A stretch of 64,000 nucleotides of DNA from Corydoras sp. C115 (lineage: Eukaryota > Chordata > Actinopteri > Siluriformes > Callichthyidae), in assembly GCA_019802505.1 (NCBI GenBank), contig JAFMOC010000045.1, positions 310,001-374,000 of the forward strand, given 5' to 3'. Positions 19,301 to 31,206 of the stretch are shown one piece after another. Every line of letters starts with the position of its first letter. Position 1 is the stretch's first letter. Position numbers and translations under genes: made by a program. The notes beneath the pieces are model-generated. The model made no database searches and had not been told where the DNA came from. It saw nothing but the letters and a program-made list of their open reading frames with translations.

Positions 19301-19689
19301 CGCCGTTTGCCAGTCATGCCTTTCACCCGGTGGATGGATTTCTTCAGGGTCTGCCTTACCACATCTATCCCTTCCTCTTCCCCCTGCACAAAGTCCTCTA
19401 CCTGCTTCTTTATGTGTTTGTGAACATATGGACCATCTCTATTCACGACGGTGACTATCGGGTGCCGGGGCTTCTGGAGACATTCATCAACGGCGCCGCA
19501 CACCACACGGATCACCACCTGTTCTTCGACTATAACTTTGGTCAGTACTTCACACTGTGGGACCGGATTGGAGGCTCGTTCCGTTACCCGTCCGCTCTAA
19601 TGGGAAAGGGACCTCTGGAGTCGGTCCGGAATCTCGCAACCCCTAATGGCAAAACTGGACGTGTAAATGGGGGCAAGAAAATGGATTAG
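16155..19689 (+). CDS. sc5d: sc5d (sterol C5-desaturase, lathosterol oxidase), 289 residues
   Basis: Coding exons are 16155-16364, 17477-17609, 18078-18178 and 19264-19689. The enzyme is an ER membrane di-iron oxidase that introduces the C5 double bond, turning lathosterol into 7-dehydrocholesterol late in cholesterol synthesis, with O2 and electrons from NAD(P)H via cytochrome b5. The start MDLVLNVADSHFFSPLIYP and the block YYFVFDHNLMKHPQFLENQV match vertebrate SC5D. Histidine boxes are HRFLHH (residues 138-143), HKPHH (151-155) and HHTDHH (228-233), all intact. Hydrophobic segments lie near residues 31-55, 80-98, 118-136 and 183-205. Human SC5D has 299 residues; the shortfall is at the variable C terminus. 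The last four residues, KKMD, fit a KKXX ER-retrieval signal. Neighbour anapc13 is divergent from it. Confidence 0.96.
16438..16784 (+). mobile_element. SINE, full-length
   Basis: Inserted in a (TA)n tract about 70 bp after sc5d coding exon 1. Confidence 0.87.
16797..16936 (+). mobile_element. SINE tail fragment
   Basis: 5'-truncated copy starting at GTGCCCAGCG, with (TA)n on both sides. It forms a partial tandem with the preceding copy and has a 17-base C-run. Confidence 0.82.
17477..17609 (+). CDS. sc5d: sc5d coding exon 2 (residues 71-114 plus one base)
   Basis: The acceptor is TTGTTCTCACAG ending at 17476 and the donor is GTGAGG at 17610, phase 1. It encodes NQVRREIKYAL, a membrane helix and the conserved RGYSKLYD. 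Confidence 0.95.
17644..17915 (-). mobile_element. SINE, 5'-truncated
   Basis: The tRNA-like head is missing. CAGTGTGTACTT (17633-17644) and CAGTGTGTAGTT (17916-17927) are the target duplication, so truncation happened at insertion. It begins about 35 bp from the donor of sc5d coding exon 2. Confidence 0.88.
18078..18178 (+). CDS. sc5d: sc5d coding exon 3 (residues 115-148)
   Basis: The acceptor is TGTTCTTTTAG ending at 18077 and the donor is GTATTG at 18179. It carries FLFFTDMCIYWIHRFLHH, the first histidine box. Confidence 0.95.
18463..18792 (-). mobile_element. SINE, slightly 5'-truncated
   Basis: Target duplication CTCATAAGTTACTT at 18449-18462 and 18793-18806. The last ~15 bases of the head are absent. 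Lies in the last sc5d intron. Confidence 0.88.
18904..19110 (+). mobile_element. second SINE family, tRNA head plus LINE-like tail
   Basis: The head is GGCGCGGTAGCTCAGTGAGT with B-box GGGTTCAAATCCC. The tail, GTCGCTTTGGATAAAAGCG and (AATGT)n, is typical of widespread fish SINEs mobilised by L2/CR1-like LINEs. Not a working tRNA gene: the cloverleaf is followed directly by SINE body. Confidence 0.75.
19264..19689 (+). CDS. sc5d: sc5d terminal coding exon (residues 149-289)
   Basis: The acceptor CAG ends at 19263 after an unusually pyrimidine-poor TTTAAATTGGTG. It starts RFHKPHHVWK and includes FASHAFHPVDGF, the third histidine box and FTLWDRIGGS. Stop TAG is at 19687-19689. Confidence 0.95.
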   Translation, partial: RFHKPHHVWKVPSPFASHAFHPVDGFLQGLPYHIYPFLFPLHKVLYLLLYVFVNIWTISIHDGDYRVPGLLETFINGAAHHTDHHLFFDYNFGQYFTLWDRIGGSFRYPSALMGKGPLESVRNLATPNGKTGRVNGGKKMD

Positions 19690-19837
19690 GTGTAACAAGC
19701 TGATTATGCGAACCCTTTTTCATAAAGGAGATCACAGTGTTCAACATTTTTACATATGAAGTTCACCACAATATTTGGAACATTGGGTCTAATGGCAAAA
19801 ATAGATTGGGATTCTGAAAAATGGATAAATAAATAAA
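19690..19837 (+). other. sc5d: sc5d 3' UTR with overlapping AATAAA signals
   Basis: Short AT-rich trailer with AATAAA at 19828-19833 and 19832-19837, about 140 bp past the stop. A SINE pair begins 150 bp further on. Confidence 0.6.
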
Positions 19838-19983
19838 TATGTTCAGCACTCGTAGGTTTCCTTCTGAGTTTTTCCATAAACCTTTAATCCTTATTTTTGT
19901 TCGAGGTCCAACCATGACGCATTTTGTTAAGAATCAGAATTAGATTGTAATCGAACTACTTTATGCTGTCAGTGGTATTACCC

Positions 19984-20327
19984 GGCGGCACGGTGACTTA
20001 GTGGTTTAGCACGTTCTCCTCTCAGCACTAGGGGTTCCCGGTTCGAATCCCCATCTGGGTGGAGTTTCCATGTTCTCCCCGTGTCTGTATGGGTTTCCTC
20101 CGGGATCTCCGGTTTCCTCCCACAGTCCAAAAACATGGATCAAGTCAATTGAATTCTCAAAATTGCCCCATATAGAGTGTGTCTGTGTGAGTGAGTGTGT
20201 GCCCAGCGATGGATTGGCGCCCCGTCCTGGGTCTATCTGCCCAGCGCCCGAGACGTTCTCCCCTGGATGGGCATGGGGAACCCCACCGCGACCCTAATAG
20301 AGGATAAAGCGGGAGATAATGAATGAA
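19984..20327 (+). mobile_element. SINE, first of tandem pair
   Basis: Full-length, preceded by TGGTATTACCC, which recurs after this copy and, as TGGTTTTACCC, after the next. Confidence 0.88.
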
Positions 20328-20338
20328 TGGTATTACCC

Positions 20339-20691
20339 GGTGGCACGGTGACTTAGTGGTTTAGCACGTTCTCCTCTCAGCACTAGGGATTCCCGGTTCG
20401 AATCCCCATCTGGGTGGAGTTTCCATGTTCTCCCCGTGTCCGCGTCGGTTTCCTCCGGGTTCTCCGGTTTCCTCCCACAGTCCAAAAACATGGATCAAGT
20501 CAATTGAGTTCTCCAAATTGCCCCATATAGAGTGTGTCTGTGTGAGTGAGTGTGTGCCCAGCGATGGATTGGCGCCCTGTCCTGGGTCTATCCCGCCCAG
20601 CGCCTGAGACGTTCTCCCCTGGATGGGCATGGGGAACCCCCCCCACCGCGACCCTAATAGAGGATAAAGCGGGAGATAATGAATGAATGAA
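20339..20691 (+). mobile_element. SINE, second of tandem pair
   Basis: Period 355 bp to the previous copy. Same head variant (GGTGACTTAGTGG), so the pair arose by duplication of one insertion. Confidence 0.88.
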
Positions 20692-20756
20692 TGGTTTTAC
20701 CCAATAAACATCGAATAGCAGCAACTCTGAATTTCTGCATGTAGACTCGTCATGAG

Positions 20757-20935
20757 GTCCAGTGGGTAGCACTGTTACAGCGCAGTGGGAAGGACCTGAG
20801 CTTGTTTTCCAGGAACGGTGTCTTGGGTCTCTTCCTACAGGGTTTCCTTCTAGTTTTCCGGCTTCCTCCCTCAGTATAAAACAATTCTGGTGAATCTAAC
20901 ATATTACTTTTGCCCCAGGTGTGAATCTGTGTGTT
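20757..20935 (+). mobile_element. old decayed SINE
   Basis: Weak match to the same family (GGGTTTCCTTCTAG, TTCCTCCCTCAGT). Much more diverged than the others. Confidence 0.4.
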
Positions 20936-21692
20936 CCCTCTGCAGGTATTTCCTAACCTTTCACTCTGAATAGCCTCCTGTCCTCTCTCTCTTTCTCTCT
21001 GAAAAAAAAAGGATTTTTATTATTTTTTTTTAAAGATTTCGAAACCCAGCTTAACGTTTCGGTTTTTGATATGTGGTGTTTCTGTCTGCGTTGTTTAACG
21101 TTCGAGGAACACGGAGGCCGATGTTCAAACAGATGAATCGAATGCAAGCTCCCGTCACATGGTCCAAAGCTGATAAACACAATGTAAGAGGAAATGCAAT
21201 TTCCTAAATGAGTGTGAGGATTTGCTGTAATCAGCCAATAAAAAGGGATGCTGAGAGTCAACATGTTCTGGATATCCAGCAGCAACGCATCACTGCCAGC
21301 TTTATGAATAGGAACTACTGCAGGGCTTTGTGTGCTGCTGCTGGTGCGACACAGAAGCTCCAGCTATATGATTGTTATATCTCAGTGTCACTTTAGTCTT
21401 TAAGCTGGATAAATAAACGGTGATGAAATTCAAACCGTATGTTAGAATTATTATTCTCTAAAAGCAACTTATGGAGTGAAATTTAATTTGCTTTATAATA
21501 ATGACATTTATATAGAGAGAGAGCTTAGATCTATAGCAATAGAACGTCTAGAGCTTAAATAAATCGGAGGTGCAGATATTTAAATCAATAATTCAAGCAA
21601 AAATAGAATTCATACAATATGATACTCAAGTTTCCTCTCTGAGAATAAACATGTTTTTAACATTTAAATTATTATATGATTATATTTTTGCA

Positions 21693-22019
21693 GGCGGCAC
21701 GGTGGCTTAGTGGTTTAGCACGTTCGCCTCTTAGCACTAGGGATTCCCGGTTCGAATCCCCATCGGGGTGGAGTTTCCATGTTCTCCCAGTTTCTGCATG
21801 GGTTTCCTCCGGGTTCTCAGGTTTCCTTCCACAGACCAAAAACATGGATCAAGTCAATTGAGTTCTCCAAATTGCCCCATAAAGAGTGTGTCTGTGTGAG
21901 TGAGTGTGTGCCCAGTGATAGATTGGCGCCCTGTCCTGGGTGTATCTTCCCAGCGCCCGAAACCTTCTCTCCTGGATGGGCATGGGGAACCCCCCCCCCC
22001 ATGATAATGAATAAATGCA
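21693..22019 (+). mobile_element. SINE, near full-length
   Basis: Short deletion at the CTAATAGAGGATAAAG segment just before the tail. Confidence 0.86.
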
Positions 22020-22079
22020 TGAAGACTATGCACAGAAAATGAGCAAATGGTGCCATGCCAAAAACTGTGGATTCTTTGC

Positions 22080-22980
22080 CCAGTGATAGGTTGTTAAAGC
22101 CATTAAAGGCTTAATATTTAGCAGCTTTGGGTTTGGCTCAGTCGTGTCCCCTGAGCAGAGTGAGATTCTTGGCTGCTCCATACTTTGCCATGATGTGAAG
22201 ACTCTTCTGTTTTAGCCGCTGATGTGTACGTTGGTGTGACGCACAGAAGAGGGCGCTGTTGAATCATCCTGAGCCTCTGCATTCTGCTCTGTTGTGTTCA
22301 AATCCATCTGCATGCAGACAGAGATTTGCTCCCGGGGAGCCCTTTGATAGGCCTCCGTCCTGAATGCCTAAACATTTGCTCTTGTTAAGTAGCTCTCAGG
22401 CCCACAATATGTTCGGCACACTTATTTTACCCTGCTGTGTCCAATTTAAACGTCTTTTCACTGCTTTGAAACCCCCCCCCCCTTTTTTTTAACAATGTAC
22501 TTACATTGCCTTAAACAATAAATAAAGGCATAATCAGATGTGCTTGCGTTTAATTGTTCAAATAAAAGCAGCGAGATAACAGCTGCGACGATCACCATAA
22601 GCCGAACCGAAAACGTCCCGGCTGCCTAATTTGTATCTATGGCAACAGGTCTCGACTTCTGACACTCCACGGCGAGCCGCTGTGCACATTTACATAGAAA
22701 CTGCTGCCTAAATCAACACGTTTCTCCCGGAGCCGAGCAGCCTGGTGGGCTCCTGAGTGTTGTGATACAATTGGTGCAATTTGCAGGAGTCCGTCAATTG
22801 ATGGAAAATGGCCTCGTTGACGGTTTTGTCTTCCGAACAGGATTTGCTTTGGTACACGGCTGAGGGCGGCTTCGGGGAGAACGCTGTGAGGCAGGAAAGT
22901 CGCAGCAGAGGCTCACTGATTTACAGCCGCCCTTATACTGCACAGTGTATCCGTGTGAAAATGTATGCACACCTCTAATG
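22080..22980. other. gene-free stretch
   Basis: No exon recognised. 22550-22900 is mixed-composition, SINE-free DNA with several palindrome-like motifs and could be regulatory. Conservation cannot be judged here. Confidence 0.3.
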
Positions 22981-23117
22981 CTTCGGCCGGCGAAGGTGTT
23001 TAGGATGCTGGTCTATCGGTCAGAAGGTTGTTGGAGGGAGTCCTGGGTCTACCAAGTTGGCAATGAGGGGCTGGGAGCCACTGAATATTGTTTTTTTTTT
23101 TTACATGTTTCTATTCT

Positions 23118-23460
23118 GCGGCACGGTGGCTTAGTGGTTTGGCACGTTCTCCTCTCAGCGCTAGGGATTCCCGGTTCGAATCCCCATCTGGGTGGAGTTT
23201 CCATGTTCTCCCCGTGTCCGCGTGGGCTTCCTCCGGGTTCTCCGGTTTCCTCCCACAGTCCAAAAACATGCATCAAGTCAATTGAGTTCTCCATATGGAG
23301 TGTGTTGGTGTCTGTGTGAGTGAGTGTGTGCCCAGCGATAGGTTGGCGCCCTGTCCTGGGTGTATCTGCCCAGCGCCCGAAACGTTCTCCCCTGGATGGG
23401 CATGGGGAACCCCCACCGCGACCCTAATAGAGGATAAAGCGGAAGATAATGGATGGATGG
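23118..23460 (+). mobile_element. SINE, full-length
   Basis: Target duplication ATGTTTCTATTCT at 23105-23117 and 23461-23473. Confidence 0.88.
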
Positions 23461-24402
23461 ATGTTTCTATTCTTTCTTTACTGTAACCAGACATTATTCT
23501 CAGATATAAACAGTACATGGGAGCAAACATTAAGCAAGAATTAAAACATACTCTATATTTAATTCTGCATTTGTTTCTTTAATTTTATATGATGCTTTTT
23601 CCTGCTGCTGTTCGGCCCTCTAACCAGCAGGCTAGTGGCCCCCCCCCGGTGATTTGACTTTGATCTGTATTTAATCAGCCTAACCAGCATTTCCAACATT
23701 AGATTGTGTTGGGCTGCATTTGGCGATTGGAATGGCAGTGACATTAAACTCAGCCTGATAGTTGGGAGTAGGTTTGCTGGTTTTACTAACTCCCTCGAAT
23801 GACTGTCAGGGGATTGCATTTAAACATTTCGAGCACTTAGGAAGGACGGTGCGAAAAGCACAACATGACAGTGATTGGTAATCCTGCAGACAGCTTGTGG
23901 AGGAGAGGGGGTAAAAGTAAAATGGAGAGAATTGTGCAGTAGACCTTGAGAAGGCGCAGAAATGTACTAAAACCGCAATCTGGAAGTCACTTTAATTCAA
24001 TACTGTTGTACCAAACACCATCTTTCAGTACATCACAGCTGAAGGTCACGTCCAGTGTGAGTTTGGGCAGTGACACAACCCCCTTACCTATTAGTCATGT
24101 TTCCTTCAGCTCTTAAGAGCATGTGTTATATTCACTTCAAATTTACAGACCTCAAGCTGTGAGGACGTTCTGTTTACCGTCTAACTATTTACTGCATGTA
24201 TTTAAATAGCGTTATTATTTCACTTTTTATAAACTGTGTTCCTGATTGCTGTGTGAAAAATAAACGGGGTAATTACAGGGTAAGTACATGCAGAATAGCA
24301 CCGTGTTTAACAATAAGTATAGTTTATTAAAGTGCAAGAATAAGTATTTTAGTCAGTACCTGATGCAGTACATTATATATTTACCCTGTAATTACCCTTT
24401 AC

Positions 24403-24606
24403 AGTGGTGCAGTGTAGCACTTGGTGCCCTGCAGCAAGAATGTCCCAGGTTTGATTCCCGGTTGAGGTGAACAACAGTCCTCTCTGTGTAGTGTCCGCAT
24501 GTCCTCCCCGTACCTCAGTGGGTTGACTTCAGGCACTCTGGTTTCCTCCCACGTTCCTAAGACATGCTTAGGGGTACACTGAGGATACCAAAACTGCCCC
24601 ATGGCA
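24403..24606 (+). mobile_element. old decayed SINE of the same superfamily
   Basis: Recognisable B-box GGTTTGATTCCCGG and CTGGTTTCCTCCCACG, but with many substitutions; the tail is lost. Confidence 0.55.
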
Positions 24607-24856
24607 GTTTTTTATCAATTGTAACCATGCTTACACCTAATTTTTAAGTAACTACCCTTTACATGCAGTGCAGTAGATCCTAAACTTGCACCGTAATAAA
24701 GATTTATTTAAAGCTTACATTTTTTTAGACCCGAGTTACCAGAGATGACCCCGTAATGATGGGGACATGATTTAAAGTGCTGAAGATCACCATGAGGAAA
24801 TATTCCTCATCTCCACTCTGAAGCGTGGTCCTTCTAAATGTTCATGGATGTAAATT

Positions 24857-25216
24857 CATTCATTCATTCATTATCTTCCACTTTGTCCTATATTAGGGTC
24901 GTGGTGGGGGGGGGGGGGTTCCCCATGCCCATCCAGGGGAGAACGTTTCGGGCGCTGGGCAGATACACCCAGGACAGGGCGCCAATCTATCACTGGGCAC
25001 ACACTCACTCACACAGACACACTCTATATGGGGCAATTTGTAGAACTCAATTGACTTGATCCATGTTTTTAGACTGTGGGAGGAAACCGGAGAACCCGGA
25101 GGAAACCCACGCGGACACGGGGAGAACATGGAAACTCCACCCAGATGGGGATTCGAACCGGGAATCCCTAGCGCTGAGAGGAGAACGTGCCAAACCACTA
25201 AGCCACCGTGCCGCCC
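24857..25216 (-). mobile_element. SINE, full-length
   Basis: Flanked by ATGGATGTAAAT and ATGTATGTAAAT. Carries a 14-base G-run at the C-tract site. Confidence 0.87.
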
Positions 25217-26136
25217 CATGTATGTAAATGCCATCAGATGTTGCATTCAAACCGTCTAACGGGAACATTTAAATTGGGACGTGGTTCAATTTATCCACGT
25301 TAATACGATCTCCGCCCCTGACCTGCACCCCCCCTAAACCCCAATAACTTTGGAATAAAGGATTGAAAGCCATTACAGCTGCAAATGGAGATCAACACGG
25401 ACGAGGATGTGAGAACATTACGAGTGGAACGTGTGGGTGTCCCAATACATTTTGTCCAAATAGTAAAATCAGTGTCCTCATGCGAACGCGTTTTAAGCTT
25501 TAAAAGCACGGCGTTGAAGTGCCGATGAGTGACTCCATCAGAAAGGAAGCGCTTTCCCCTCCTCATTAGCTGTTTTACCTTCGATGGCACCATGTGATCG
25601 ACATGCAGGAGTGTTCTACCAAAATGCGCAACAGGGTTTGGTGGAACCTCGTCTGCTCACTCGGCACAGCGAGGTGACTTGGCGTGTATGTGTTCAGATC
25701 TGTGGTTGGAATAAATCTGTGTCTACATTGCCGACAGTGTAGGGCAAAAATTTACAAGTGCCATGTTTACAAGCTGGCAGGGGTTCTCTCTGTGCTGTGA
25801 CTCACAGCGTTTGTTTCATAACCAGGCTTTTGTTTTCCTATGATCTTGACTTGACAGACTTTCACCGCTGTATACTATTTACTATTCAATTCCCAGCTGA
25901 GGTATTCCACTGATGGAAGGGAGCCAATGCGTGTCGCCGAATATGATTATTTTTCTTTTCGTGTAAATGAAGTTGAATATGCATGTGAACTAGTGTAATG
26001 ATAACAGCGGCTGATGGAGGAATTATGCAATTTGCCCTTTAATTTATGCATTAATTTAATTATTGATTTGTTGCTTGTATGGTAATTCGTGGCGTATATT
26101 TCATTTGGAAATCAACGTGACTTCGCTTTATGTGTA

Positions 26137-26140
<4 letters not shown>

Positions 26141-26170
<30 letters not shown>
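26141..26170. repeat. (TG)15 microsatellite
   Basis: Perfect dinucleotide run, preceded by imperfect TGTGTATGTA. Confidence 0.95.
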
Positions 26171-26173
<3 letters not shown>

Positions 26174-27894
26174 GAGACAGAAAGGGAGTGTGTGAGTGGG
26201 AGAGTTTATGAACCCAATCACTGAACTTGAAAATGGTCTTTTATTTCATGCTGGGTGAAATGGGTTTATTATACGGTGGATGTGCATGATCGCGTGGGAT
26301 GCTTTGTGACTCATTTGTATCCTGGCAGCTAGCTGAGGTAAAAGAACACATCATTTAAAAGTTCACTTACTGGCGTCGCAATGCTCCATCAGATGCTGGG
26401 GGGGGTAAATGGTTTGTGGACAACGATGGTGCATTGTCTTATGAATATTATGATCATGAGAAAACCGAAGGGAAAATGAATCGTAATTCCTGTCTACCTG
26501 TCTGCCTCCTTATTAGAATCCGTGTGCGTTTCGAACCAGAGCTGCCAGTGTGTCAATTCTGGCCACAATCTTTTAATTATAGTGCAGGACCAGACTCCTA
26601 ACGATCATCTCACACTGTGTGCAGATGTGCCCTCGGGAGAAAGCATTTCTTTTCGAATTAAAAACACAATCTGTTCATTATTTAGTTTTTTTTTTTTTTT
26701 TTTTTTGCTTAACCAATGGCAATGGCAGTACATTAAAAGGCATCTTATTCTAAATTCATCTTTATGCCTCACAATAAAAAAAAGAGATTTTATACGTCAT
26801 CTTCACTTTTGCAAGCTTTTGAATATGCGTTTAAGCCGAGACCAACGTCAACTGTGTTGGAGATTTACGAATTAAAAGATTAATAAGATTAAAAATACAA
26901 ACAAGTTCTAAACAGGTTATTTTGTTAAAGGTAAATAAAGTAGAATCTTTATTTTGCTGATTGTCTTGAAGAGTATTTAACTCACAACGTTACAAAGAAA
27001 ACGTCCCGTTGTCTAGAACCAACTTTACTAAACTTTCTTACAGTTTATGATTATAATAATATACTGCTACCGATACTAACAAACATCAATAAAATCTGAT
27101 CCCTGCAACTTTTTCCCTGACACATGCATGTGTAATATATTTTATTTAATAATTGATGATGCATAGAACAGATGATACATATTTTTAGACTTTTAGTCTG
27201 GTTTTGTGTTATGCAGGACGTCAGCTTTAAATTGTGCTTTGTGTTTTGTTGTCCTGGTGCATTATTTATTTTCAATAGGAAACGGCTTTGGACTGCATGG
27301 CAGCAACACGCATGCCTTCATCGTGACATCATGGGTAAGGACTATGACATCTCTCTAAAGACTTCATTAAAATCTTACTGTTGTTGCAAAACCCTAACCC
27401 ATATGCAAGTCACTGATGTGCCACATACCATGACAGATGTTGGCTTATGCACCTATCGCTAATAAGAGGCTTGTATTTTTCAATACAATTCATCAGTTTT
27501 ATTTTCCTTTAAACAAACTACAAATGTTGACTGAATCAAATCACATCATCAGAACATATTCAAACAAATCCATAATAGTGTCCGTGAGTCTGATGCTGCA
27601 TAGTTGGTCCTGCTTTCTGATTATTGTTGGTGTTCTTGTCTGTTCTTTTGTTCAGTGTAACATATTAACCAAACTTGAGCTTCTCTAAAGAATTAAGCAA
27701 TTAAGAATCCCTTCATTCAGGTTCGATTGCAGTTGCAGTCTGAAAGGATTCCGTGAATGGCTTCATTTCTTTTTAAAGAAAACACCTGTTGTCTCAAATC
27801 GGTGGCAATGTAGTGAGAGAGGCGTCTCAGACAGTGGCTGGGAATGAAAGTAAATATCTCTTTAACTTAATAATTAATATGAATCGTTACATCT

Positions 27895-28015
27895 GCGGTA
27901 ATCTACGGTCTTATACAAAAGTTTGTGCACCCTTTTAAACAAAAATTCCATGTTTTTTTTTTTTTTTTTTTTTTTTTTTGCTCTGTCTATTGAAAAACAT
28001 GCTGTGCTTTTAATG
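27895..28015. mobile_element. possible DNA-transposon remnant
   Basis: ACAAAAGTTTGTGCACCC then a T-run and CTCTGTCTATTGAAAAACAT. The opening is reminiscent of mariner-type termini, but no partner end was found. Confidence 0.3.
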
Positions 28016-28421
28016 CACAGCGAACATGTCTATAAAATAGATGAACATAATTTAACATAAACATTTTGACATGAATACAATCACTAGTCGTAAAACAATG
28101 CCGCGTATGTTTAACTACAAACTAGACGGCACAATGAATAAAAGTATTGGACTTAGTGTGTTAAAGGGAATCCTGTCATGTCTATTCATGTATTTGTGTA
28201 ACTGCCAAGCATTTATTTCCCCAAGCTATAGATGGCTCAATAATCTAAAGAGCTCCAGTGGTTGTCCTTGTACATGCACATCGCCTGTAGCGCTTAAAAG
28301 CAACTTAAATTCGTTCCAAGGCTGATATTGTACAAGAAGCAACATCTTAATTGGTAATCCTTTTGTTACATTTATTGCTCTCACAACCCACATAACATCT
28401 GACAGGCTCATACTAGGAGTG

Positions 28422-28458
<37 letters not shown>

Positions 28459-29084
28459 AAAGCCCTCTTTAGACTGCTAATTGATCTCTTTTACATAAAT
28501 CGTAAGTGAGCGGGGGGGAAAAATAAAGCATATTCTCTTTGAGCAACAACAAAACTTGTCGAGCAGCTCCAAAGCAACACGCGGCCCTCAGTGTTCTGAA
28601 AGAATGACTAAATTAATCGCATCTTTAATTACGCCACAGATCATCAAAGCCACCCTTCTTCATTCCGTCTGCTGCAATGACTTAAAAAAGTCCCTTTATG
28701 ATCAAAAGTCAAGTAGATGATAAAGCATATTAAATGAACTGAAACAGGAGGCCACTTACTGACAGATGGCACCTGCAGTCGCGGGTATCACATGATATGG
28801 TTTTTGCCCATCACGATCGCTGCGTTCTGTCTGGACCGCAGTCTCCTCTTGCGTTTTATTTTATTTTATTTCATTTTTAATTTTCCACACGGCCTCTGTG
28901 ACACGTCGCTGGTCAGTAAAAACAAGAGTGAAGGACGACACCCATGAAGTACACCATTTATATTAGAACTTATTTAATCAGTGTGGCGGGGCAGATTTGT
29001 TCGTAGTACAAATCAGATTTAAATAGAATTTTTAAATAAGAGTCAAATGTCTGCTGATGAAACTCCACAATGGATTAGACACCC

Positions 29085-29870
29085 GTCATAGAACCTGTAA
29101 AATCTGTGGTTCTTTTACTAGGTTTGGCGCCACAGTGGTGCGAGAGTTGTTTGGTTCCTCGTTGGGGCAAATGGAGCTCTTTTTTCTGTGCAGTCTGAAT
29201 GTCCTGAGCTTTTTTTCCGTTTGTTTAATATCTCTACATGGCTGTCCTACACTGTTGTTGCTGCCTGGCCGCTCAAGGAGGATGAGTCCCCAACTGAGTC
29301 TTGGTCCTCCCAAGGTTTCTTCCTTAAATAACAACATAACAGGATTTGAAATCAGCATCCCAATGCATCTCCATCCAGTCTATTTACTGAATAAGAACTG
29401 ATTTGAAATCAGCATCTCCATCCAGTCTATTACTGAATAAGAACTGATTTGAAATCAGCATCCCAATGCATCTCCATCCAGTCTATTTACTGAATAAGAA
29501 CTGATTGGAAATCAGCATCCCAATGCATCTTCCTCCAGTCTATTTATTGAATACGAATTGATTTGAAATCAGCATCCCAATGCATCTCCGTCCAGGGTAT
29601 TTACTGAATACGAACTGATTTGAAATCAGCATCCCAATGCATCTCCATCCAGTCTATAGTCTGATTTAAAAACTGATTTGAAATCAGCATCCCAATGCAT
29701 CTCCACCGAGTCTATTTACTGAATATGAAGTGATTTGAAATCAGTTTTTTCTTGCCACTGTCGCTTCGGCTCGCTCTTTGGGGGTTTAAAGGCTTTTCAT
29801 TCTGTAAAGCTGCTTTGTGACGACGTACTGTTGTAAAAAGCGCTATATAAATAAATTACTTGAACTTGAA
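29085..29870 (+). mobile_element. LINE-tail-like interspersed repeat with internal minisatellite
   Basis: The 5' part CTCAAGGAGGATGAGTCCCC and CAAGGTTTCTTCCTTAA, and the 3' part CTTGCCACTGTCGCTTCGGC and GCTGCTTTGTGACGACG followed by AAAGCGCTATATAAATAAA, are familiar fish repeat sequences. The family name is uncertain. Limits are approximate. Confidence 0.55.
29342..29748 (+). repeat. 57-bp minisatellite, seven units
   Basis: Each unit starts GATTTGAAATCAGCATCCCA and ends near TTTACTGAATAAGAACT. Unit 2 lacks about 11 bp; the others differ by a few substitutions. Confidence 0.9.
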
Positions 29871-29879
29871 CTTATCTAA

Positions 29880-31097
29880 TGGTATTTTTCTCTTGGGTTT
29901 TGTTTTGCATTTTCATTTTATGATTTTCTTTACAAACGTGCTTCATGTTGATGAAGTGTCGATTACGACGCACTGAGGGCATCGACATTGAAGTAAACTA
30001 AAGACAATCCACAACACCAGATTCCTACCACATTTAAAAAACATATTGATAAGTAAATTAAAGATACTAATTGCCCTTCCAATTTTATGATTTAGTAAAC
30101 TACGGTAAAGGAAAGACATAAGGGGGTCGGTCAGAATTGTATCTTTTCTCTATATTGCCTGTTTTTTTTTTTTTTTTTTAACTACCACATTTTTTATGAA
30201 CAAAGTTGGTAACAGTTACATAACCAATACAGACATTTCTACATTTTCTGTGCAGACTGGTAAGAGGCATGCGAGTGGATCTCAGATTAGTTCTGCTGCA
30301 GTCAATTAGATGTGAAAATGGATCTGAGCAATGTGAATTAAGTGTTATTCCTAACTGGAGTTCAAGACGAAATGTACAGAGGATAACGACGGCGAGACGT
30401 TTTTTATAAAACCACAATCGAAACGGATCCAGTTTGCCTCCACAGACTTAAAAACACAACACACGGACAACCCGGCTGGGTCAGGAAGCAGAAATGTCTC
30501 GTCTGATTCCTGCTGCGCTCCATTCTTCGTCCATGTCTTCACCTTTCTGTTAGAGTGAATAGTCACCTGGCCCCCCGAGAACTGCACTTCCCTGGAAGTG
30601 CTGCCATTATGAGCTGTTTTATGCCTCCTAAATCTATACAACGATCATATCCAGTGCTTTACTCCGGTCTGCTCATATCTTACCTGCACTCGTTTCCTAC
30701 CTTCATTCCTTCTCTCTTCCTTTTTTTTTTTTTTTTTTTTGTTTCAAATGGTTTTCAATGATCACCCTTCTCCCTAAATGACCCATTTACAGTTTTGCGT
30801 AAATTAATCATGAAGGTAATACAAGACAATTACCTGGAAAGAATAGGCTTTTTAAATATTGGAATTCATCATTATATTCATTTGCACAAAAGTAAGAAAG
30901 GAAATGCCGGTGTTGCTGTGATGTAACCACAATCGCATGCGGGGACGATCAAAAACTTTGCTGTGGCTCTGTCCTAAATACTTTTACTGCTTACAATCTT
31001 AAGCACAAGTCGTCATTGTGATGTTTTGCGGTTTAGTTGTATAGCTCTTTGGTTCCTTTCCCAATATGGAAGGTTTTGTTTGGTTAAGGCTCTGGGC
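29880..31097. other. gene-free stretch
   Basis: A T-run near 30160 and another near 30720. No exon, and nothing specific beyond that. Confidence 0.3.
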
Positions 31098-31206
31098 AAA
31101 TTGGAACCTCCAATTTACGCCATTAGCATGTCTTTGGAACATGAGAGGACTTTCTGGAAGAAACTCACACAGTCATGGGGAGAACATACAAACTTCACAT
31201 AGAAAG
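31098..31206 (-). mobile_element. old SINE fragment
   Basis: Diverged body segment (GTCTTTGGAACATGAGAGGA, GGGGAGAACATACAAACTTC) matching the Mermaid/DANA core. Confidence 0.5.

Larger units (their letters stand above)
25217..29084. other. gene-free, SINE-free AT-rich stretch
   Basis: No supported exon on either strand; open frames are short and unlike known proteins. 25950-26080 is dense in TAAT/ATTA cores (for example TTAATTTAATTATTGATT), as in homeodomain-bound enhancers. 28460-28760 has similar character. Confidence 0.35.
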
